64,000 nucleotides of DNA from Nocardioides sp. L-11A (lineage in GTDB: Bacteria > Actinomycetota > Actinomycetes > Propionibacteriales > Nocardioidaceae). The notes beneath the pieces are model-generated. The model did not search any database. It worked only from the letters and a program-made list of their open reading frames with translations, and had not been told where the DNA came from. This document shows, piece by piece, positions 59,671 to 64,000 of the stretch. Numbering within the stretch: the first letter of the stretch is position 1; each line of letters begins with the position of its first letter. The position numbers and the translations under genes are program-made. The DNA is taken from contig CP124680.1 in assembly GCA_029961745.1 (NCBI GenBank), forward strand, positions 5,208,001-5,272,000. Direction: 5' to 3'.

Positions 59671-60702
59671 ATGACCGAGTGGTTCGACCAGCCCGTGGTG
59701 CCGGTCGGCTACGGGTTGCTCATCGAGGAGGTGGCCGCCTCCTTCGGCGTCGGGACCGAGCTCCTGGCCGCGGCCGGCCTGTCCGCGACGGCGTTCGCGG
59801 ACCCTCAGGGCCGGCTCACCCCGCTCCAGGCCGGCCACCTGCTGCTGCACGGTATGAACCTCACCCGGGAGCCCGGGCTGGGCTACGAGATCGGGCTCCG
59901 CAGCAGCCTGACCTCGCACGGCATCATGGGGTTCGGGCTGCTGACCTCCGCGACCCTGCGCGACGCGATCGAGCTGGGGGTGGAGTACAGCGGTGTCCGA
60001 CTGCCGATGCTGACACTCGGCCTCGTCCTGGACGGCGGCCAGGCCGCGGTCGACGTCCGCGAGACGCGTCCGCTCGGCGACGTGCGCCAGTGCATGTTCG
60101 ACCTCTTCCTCACCGGTCTCGCCCGGATGACCCCGGCGCTGACCGGGCGCCCTCAGGGCGACGTCGAGCTGTGGTTCGAGGGCGCCGAGCCGGATCACTT
60201 CGCGCGCTACCGCGACCGTCTGCCGCCCGCCCGGTTCGGCACCGGCGTGCACCAGGTGCGCTTCCCCGTCGAACGCCTCGACGAGCGGCTCGACACGGCC
60301 AACGCCGTCGCCGCCCGGCTGGCGCAGGAGGAGCTCTCCGGGGAGCGCGACCGGATCGGCCTGACCGACGACGTCGTCGCGCGGGTGCAGGCACTGCTCG
60401 GCGCCCGCGGCGCCGGCTTCGGGTTGGAGGCCGTCGCTGCGGCGATGCACATGTCCACGCGCACCCTCAAGCGCCGCCTGCACGCCACCGGCACCACCTT
60501 CCACGACCTCTCGACCGAGGCCCGGCGCGCCGAGGCGCTGCGGCTGCTGCGCGGCTCGGCCATGGGCGTCGAGGACATCGCCCGGCTCCTCGGGTACGCC
60601 GACCCCAGCAACTTCGTGCGCGCGTTCAAGCGTTGGACGGGGCGGACCCCGGGCGCATACCGCCGCGCGGAGCAGGCGGCGGAGGACGGACCCGACCGCT
60701 GA
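59671..60702 (+). CDS. AraC-family regulator (VirS/OruR-like, DUF arabinose-binding N-terminus)
   Basis: This 343-residue regulator has the N-terminal Arabinose_bd-like domain (PVGYGLLIEEVAASFGVGTELLAAAGLS...REPGLGYEIGLRSSLTSHGIMGFGLLTSATLRDAI) typical of VirS, OruR and ArgR-type AraC proteins, and a C-terminal double helix-turn-helix (FGLEAVAAAMHMSTRTLKRRLHATGTTFHDL and MGVEDIARLLGYADPSNFVRAFKRWTG). In mycobacteria VirS controls the mymA operon; a mymA-like operon ends 3.8 kb upstream here. It is also divergent from the secreted esterase gene. The ATG at 59671 has GGAGG 17 bp upstream and a nearer AGGAAG. Confidence 0.87.
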   Translation: MTEWFDQPVVPVGYGLLIEEVAASFGVGTELLAAAGLSATAFADPQGRLTPLQAGHLLLHGMNLTREPGLGYEIGLRSSLTSHGIMGFGLLTSATLRDAIELGVEYSGVRLPMLTLGLVLDGGQAAVDVRETRPLGDVRQCMFDLFLTGLARMTPALTGRPQGDVELWFEGAEPDHFARYRDRLPPARFGTGVHQVRFPVERLDERLDTANAVAARLAQEELSGERDRIGLTDDVVARVQALLGARGAGFGLEAVAAAMHMSTRTLKRRLHATGTTFHDLSTEARRAEALRLLRGSAMGVEDIARLLGYADPSNFVRAFKRWTGRTPGAYRRAEQAAEDGPDR

Positions 60703-60915
60703 GTGATTCCGAGGTCTCGCACGCTCGCTCGCACGATCCCACGGAATCAGTCATCTAGGTGTGTCTCTCACATCGGCGCCGTCGCGAGCGGCGTTTCCGG
60801 CCGATCTGGCAAGGCGGCGGAGCGACGTCGTGCCGGATCGCCCTTCGAGCGACGCCAACGCAGCCGGATCGAGTCGGAAGCGTCGCGTAGCAGGCGGGGA
60901 TCGGGGAGACGCGCC
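60703..60915. other. 213-bp gap with weak hairpin and end of repeat C1
   Basis: TGATTCCG/CGGAATCA (60704-60711, 60742-60749) may form a terminator for the AraC gene. The right end contains most of the 43-bp direct repeat C1 (60882-60924). The rest shows no gene. Confidence 0.55.
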
Positions 60916-60924
60916 CTAAGCCTG
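60882..60924. repeat. Direct repeat C1, 43 bp
   Basis: GTCGCGTAGCAGGCGGGGAT followed by GGGAGACGCGCCCTA is repeated at 63850-63892 with about 40 of 43 bases equal. Here it contains the TAG stop of the AAA ATPase gene. Confidence 0.8.
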
Positions 60925-62136
60925 GGTGCGGAGGTAGCGCCCGAAGTGGGGGACCGTGAACGCGATCCGGCCGCGCTCGCCGGAGTAGATCAGGCCCTTC
61001 TTGAGCAGTGCGTCGCGGGCCGGCGAGAGCGACTGGGGCTTCTTGCCGAGCACCCCGGCGACGTCGGCGGTGGCCACCGAGCCGACCGGGTCCTCGACGC
61101 CGTCGTCGGAGGAGGCCACCGCGGCGTCGGCCATCGCCCGCAGATAGTCGCGCTCGGCCGGCGTCGCGCGCTCGTAGCGGGAGCCGAAGAAGCCGACCGC
61201 CAGCTCGGCCTCCGCCTCCGGGCCGGCGACGGCGACGTCGTCGGCGGTGATCGGGGTGCGGGGCGCGAGGTCCCACACGGAGCGGCCGTAGGCCTGGATG
61301 AAGTACGGGTAGCCGCGCGTGGCGTCGTACATGGCGGCCAGGGCCTCGGGCGTGAACGCCGCCTCCTCCTCGGCGGCCGGCGCGACGAGGGCCCGGTCGG
61401 CGGCCTCGCGCGAGAGACGGTCGATGCGCTGGTAGGAGAACAGCCGCTCGGAGTAGGACTTGCTCGCCGAGAGCACCGCCGGCAGGTGCGGCAGTCCGGC
61501 GCCGACCACGATGACGGGCAGGCCGTTTTGGCTGAGCTCGTGACACGCGGCGCAGAGCGCGGACACGTCGGTGGCGCCGAGGTCCTGCATCTCGTCGATG
61601 AACACCGCGACGCCCTTGCCGGCGTCGGCCGCGAGCCCGCCCACGTCGGTGAGCAGCTCGACCAGGTCGATCTCGACGTCGCCGGAGTCGGCGCGGCCGC
61701 GGACGGCGGGGACGGAGATCCCCGGCGACCACCGGTCGCGCAGCTTGGCATCCGCGCCGGCCTCGCGCTGGGCGAACGAGCGGATCACTCCGAGCACGTG
61801 GGTGGCGCCGTCGTCCCCGGGCTCCTGGGCGGCCGGCCCGAGCTCGCGCACGGCCTGGTGCAGCGCCGAGGAGAGCGGCCGGCGCAGTGACTGGTCGGGC
61901 CGGGCCTCCAGCTTGCCGGTGCCCCAGCCCTTGCGGACCGCCGCCGAGCGCAGTGCGTTGAGCAGGACCGTCTTGCCGACGCCGCGCAGCCCGGTGAGCA
62001 CGAGCGAGCGCTCCGGACGGCCACGGGCGACCCGCTCGAGGACGACCTCGAAGGCCGCCAGCTGCTCGTCGCGGCCCGCGAGCTCGGGCGGGCGCTGCCC
62101 GGCGCCGGGTGCGTACGGGTTGCGGATCGGGTCCAT
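60916..62136 (-). CDS. AAA ATPase with C-terminal winged helix (Orc1/AAA_16-like)
   Basis: This 406-residue STAND/AAA-type ATPase has RNPYAPGAGQRPPELAGRDEQL, a typical leader, then Walker A LTGLRGVGKTVLLN (about residues 47-55), Walker B VAVFIDEMQDL, sensor 1 in LPVIVVGAGLPHLP, and a C-terminal winged helix (VAGVLGKKPQSLSPARDALLKKGLIYSGERGRIAFT). Similar proteins are common in Actinobacteria; roles are mostly unknown (replication-initiator-like or regulatory). The ATG at 62136 is used. No partner gene is evident beside it. Confidence 0.83.
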   Translation of the reverse strand: MDPIRNPYAPGAGQRPPELAGRDEQLAAFEVVLERVARGRPERSLVLTGLRGVGKTVLLNALRSAAVRKGWGTGKLEARPDQSLRRPLSSALHQAVRELGPAAQEPGDDGATHVLGVIRSFAQREAGADAKLRDRWSPGISVPAVRGRADSGDVEIDLVELLTDVGGLAADAGKGVAVFIDEMQDLGATDVSALCAACHELSQNGLPVIVVGAGLPHLPAVLSASKSYSERLFSYQRIDRLSREAADRALVAPAAEEEAAFTPEALAAMYDATRGYPYFIQAYGRSVWDLAPRTPITADDVAVAGPEAEAELAVGFFGSRYERATPAERDYLRAMADAAVASSDDGVEDPVGSVATADVAGVLGKKPQSLSPARDALLKKGLIYSGERGRIAFTVPHFGRYLRTQA

Positions 62137-62232
62137 GATCCGACGGTATCGGCCTCTCTAGCGGGTTCCTTATACATCGCTAGCGTGTCGGATCATCGGT
62201 CTGGGACCGGCGCCGGTGGGCACCGCGGAGAC

Positions 62233-62439
62233 ATGGATCCGGTGCTCTTCGCCTGGTCGGTCGCGCTGATCGTGACCGCCGGCACCCTCCCGGCCGGGGT
62301 GATCCGCGCCCTCGCCTACCGATCCGGCTCGGTCGACCACACGCCGGGCATGCGGACGGTGGCGCTGGTCGTCCTCGGGATCGGCCTCGTCGGCCTGGTC
62401 TGCCTCGTCTCGCTGAGCGTCGCGCTGATCGCGGCCTGA
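62233..62439 (+). CDS. Small two-helix membrane protein
   Basis: This 68-residue protein has two hydrophobic helices (VLFAWSVALIVTAGTLPAGVI and VALVVLGIGLVGLVCLVSLSVALIA) separated by a short polar loop. No family is recognised. The ATG at 62233 follows CGGAGAC. Three tandem copies of an 11-bp DNA repeat (GATCGCGGCCT) begin at its stop codon. It faces the large secreted-protein gene. Confidence 0.65.
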   Translation: MDPVLFAWSVALIVTAGTLPAGVIRALAYRSGSVDHTPGMRTVALVVLGIGLVGLVCLVSLSVALIAA

Positions 62440-62466
62440 TCGCGGCCTGATCGCGGCCTGATCGCG
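62429..62466. repeat. 11-bp tandem repeat GATCGCGGCCT
   Basis: Three full copies and part of a fourth begin within the last codons of the small membrane protein and run past the stop. It is a simple slippage-type repeat. Confidence 0.8.
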
Positions 62467-62498
62467 GCGGAGCACCGGCTCGGCGGGCTCAGGCGGGC

Positions 62499-63731
62499 TC
62501 AGGCGCCGCTGGCGGGCAACGCGCTGCCGGGAGTCACCGCCGACGCGGGGGCCGGGTGGGCGCCGGGAGCGAGCGCGGTGGCCGGGGCCACGGCGCCGTC
62601 CGGCACCGCCACGCCGGCGGGGAGTACGACGACCGGGAGCCCGGTGGGCACGGCGGACTCCGTGGGCGTGGTGGGCGCGCCCGGATCGGCGCAGGGCGGC
62701 GTCGCGGGCTGACCGGGGACCAGGACGAAGTCCTCGACCCAGGCGGGCTCGACCACGACCTCGCCGGCGGCCGCCGCCACGACGTCGACGGCCGAGCCGG
62801 GCAGCACGGTCCAGCCGCCGCCGGCCGGCGGGAGTGCCGAGGTGGCGGCGGTGCTCTCGACGCGCGGGGTCCCGGTACGGGTCGCGCCGGTCGCCACGAA
62901 CCCCGGGTCGGGGGCGGTGCCGTCGGGCAGCCAGACCCGCTCCTCCTCGGCGGCCGAGATCTCGGCGGTGGCGCCCTCGACCCAGCCCTCGCCCTCCGGC
63001 TGCTCGCCGACCGGCAGGTCGCTCTCCTCGGTCGCGGACGGTACGGCGCGGGTGCGGCCGGTCGGCGCCGCGCCGGCGGGCGGCGTCGTACCGGTGGCGA
63101 ACCAGCCGGTCTCCTCGTGGGACGCCTCGGGCTCGGCCGGGACGGCGGCGCGGTCGACCACCCACACGTCCTCGGTGACCGCCGGGGTGGTCTCGACGCT
63201 GCGGGTGCGGCCGGTCGGCGACCAGCCGTTGCCGTTCTCCCCCGCGTTCCAGCCCGCGCGCTCCCATCGGGTGCGCCCGGTCTGCTGCTGGACGTACTCC
63301 GCCTGCTCCTCGACGACGGCCGGCGCGACCACCCGGGTCTCGTGATGGCCCTCCTCCGGCGAGCCCGCCCGCGCGGGGCGGTCGATCACCGTCCAGGCGT
63401 GCTCGTGCTCGACGCCCTCGACCGTACGGCTCCAGTGCACGAGGAGGACGGCGGCGACGGTCTCGCGGGCGTACTCCCGCTCGAGCGTCCCGACCGCACG
63501 CTGCCAGCGCCACTCGGTGCGGGTGACGGCGTCGACGGTCCGGGTGACGGCGGGGTGCTCGACGCTGGCCCACTGCGCGGGGACCTCCGGCTGGCCGCAG
63601 CCGCGCGGGTCACCGGACGGCGACGGGACGCCGGGGGCGGCTGCGGTGGCCACGGGCGCGAGGAGCCCCGTACCGGTGCCGAGGACCGCCATGAGGGCGA
63701 GCGAACCCAGGGTCAGGTGCCTGCTGTGCAT
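62499..63731 (-). CDS. Secreted repetitive hypothetical protein
   Basis: This 410-residue protein has a signal peptide (residues 1-31, ending VATAA-AP), an N-terminal domain with many aromatic and charged residues (about 50-130), then degenerate repeats with Gly-Trp and TG(R/A)TR elements (GWNAGENGNGWSPTGRTR, GWFATG...PTGRTRAV, GW...VATGATR). The C-terminal 120 residues are Pro/Ala/Val-rich and end LPASGA, resembling a sortase motif but without a following membrane helix. Function unknown; a wall-associated adhesin-like or matrix protein is possible. The ATG at 63731 follows AAGGG. Confidence 0.72.
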   Translation of the reverse strand: MHSRHLTLGSLALMAVLGTGTGLLAPVATAAAPGVPSPSGDPRGCGQPEVPAQWASVEHPAVTRTVDAVTRTEWRWQRAVGTLEREYARETVAAVLLVHWSRTVEGVEHEHAWTVIDRPARAGSPEEGHHETRVVAPAVVEEQAEYVQQQTGRTRWERAGWNAGENGNGWSPTGRTRSVETTPAVTEDVWVVDRAAVPAEPEASHEETGWFATGTTPPAGAAPTGRTRAVPSATEESDLPVGEQPEGEGWVEGATAEISAAEEERVWLPDGTAPDPGFVATGATRTGTPRVESTAATSALPPAGGGWTVLPGSAVDVVAAAAGEVVVEPAWVEDFVLVPGQPATPPCADPGAPTTPTESAVPTGLPVVVLPAGVAVPDGAVAPATALAPGAHPAPASAVTPGSALPASGA

Positions 63732-63849
63732 GGGAAAGCCCTTCTAGGTAGCGGGTGGAGGGCCCCGAGCGGCGCCGACGACCGACCAACGCAGCGGCGC
63801 GGAGCGGGTCATGGCACGCGGCCGGAAACAGGACGAAGTCCCGGATCAC

Positions 63850-63892
63850 GTCGCGTAGCAGGCGGGGATTTGGGAGACGCGCCCTAGGCTGG
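63850..63892. repeat. Direct repeat C2, 43 bp
   Basis: Second copy of the repeat at 60882-60924. It ends 5 bp before the mutM start, so it forms the immediate leader of that gene. The two copies bracket the AAA ATPase, small membrane protein and secreted protein genes. Confidence 0.8.
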
Positions 63893-63897
63893 CACCT

Positions 63898-64000
63898 GTG
63901 CCCGAGCTGCCCGAGGTGGAAGCCCTGGCCCTCGACCTGCGGGGCCGGCTGGCCGGACGTGCGCTCGCCCGCGTCCACATCGCGGCGTTCAGCGCACTCA
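63898..64000 (+). CDS. mutM: Formamidopyrimidine-DNA glycosylase family protein, N-terminus only
   Basis: The 34 residues visible begin (M)PELPEVEALALDLRGRLAGRALARV. Pro2-Glu3 followed by LPEVE is the catalytic N-terminus of Fpg/Nei glycosylases, where Pro2 is the nucleophile and Glu3 the general acid after removal of Met. It excises oxidised bases such as 8-oxoguanine and cuts the strand. The start is GTG at 63898. The rest is beyond the window, so MutM versus an Nei-type paralogue cannot be decided. Confidence 0.85.
   Translation, partial: MPELPEVEALALDLRGRLAGRALARVHIAAFSAL

Noticed and set aside
62499..62516. LPASGA as a functional LPXTG sorting signal
   Set aside because: The third-to-fifth positions do not match LPxTG well, and no hydrophobic helix or basic tail follows in any frame.

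Overview
The window is about 72% G+C, uses GTG and ATG starts about equally, and carries families typical of Actinomycetota: a bacterial proteasome activator, F420-type oxidoreductase, DUF3152, DUF418, SEC-C/DUF5926, KstR2-like TetR logic and System II cytochrome c maturation. The gene set and style fit the Nocardioidaceae (Nocardioides-like), but no taxonomic marker proves this. It is ordinary chromosome: no transposase, integrase, prophage or CRISPR array was seen. Three tRNA genes (Arg-ACG, Ser-GCT, Ser-TGA) lie at 29.4-31.8 kb.

Region by region. 1-7 kb: an acyl-CoA catabolic block with two acyl-CoA dehydrogenases, an SCP-x-type thiolase, an HMG-CoA-synthase-like/DUF35 fusion, an LLM oxidoreductase, a SnoaL-like protein and a TetR regulator. 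Palindromes matching AnCAAGnnCTTGnT precede both acyl-CoA dehydrogenase genes. 7-12.3 kb: an Lrp regulator divergent from a branched-chain amino-acid dehydrogenase and a fused indolepyruvate ferredoxin oxidoreductase (amino acid to 2-oxoacid to acyl-CoA). 12.4-16 kb: a DoxX-like protein, then a DadA-like flavoprotein convergent with a PucR-type regulator. 16-25.9 kb: an envelope-redox region with DsbA, VKOR, CcdA, TlpA, ResB and CcsB, together with a BlaI repressor, an M56 (BlaR1-like) protease, ArsR plus CDF efflux, a DUF3152 metalloprotease and a VanY-like peptidase. Five BlaI-like TACTA/TAGTA sites sit in its promoter regions and suggest one regulon. 26-29.3 kb: a DUF418 membrane protein and a two-component system. 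29.6-30.8 kb: a LuxR/PLD-type regulator tail to tail with a 44-codon gene for an exported peptide (predicted mature DTGWGWRVFPGAHR), a candidate peptide-signalling pair.

31-50 kb is mostly housekeeping: nitrilase, MobA and DUF6457, quinone oxidoreductase, Bpa, HAD phosphatase, SerRS, aldo/keto reductase, PAP2-DAG kinase fusion, prephenate dehydratase, a cNMP-binding protein next to a class III cyclase, glycerophosphodiesterase and a HemK-like methyltransferase. 50.4-60.7 kb holds a mymA-like cluster (TetR, HSL-type esterase, SadH-like SDR, diiron ferritin-like protein, half-length BVMO relative, full BVMO), then an ABC-F ATPase with a possible leader peptide, an Ag85-like esterase and a VirS-like AraC regulator. 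60.9-64 kb has an AAA ATPase, a small membrane protein, a repetitive secreted protein and the start of mutM.

Several palindromic repeat families sit at gene 3' ends between facing genes. The best is a three-copy element beginning CTTGTAACTAAG, which supplies the stop codon of the upstream gene in two of its three copies.
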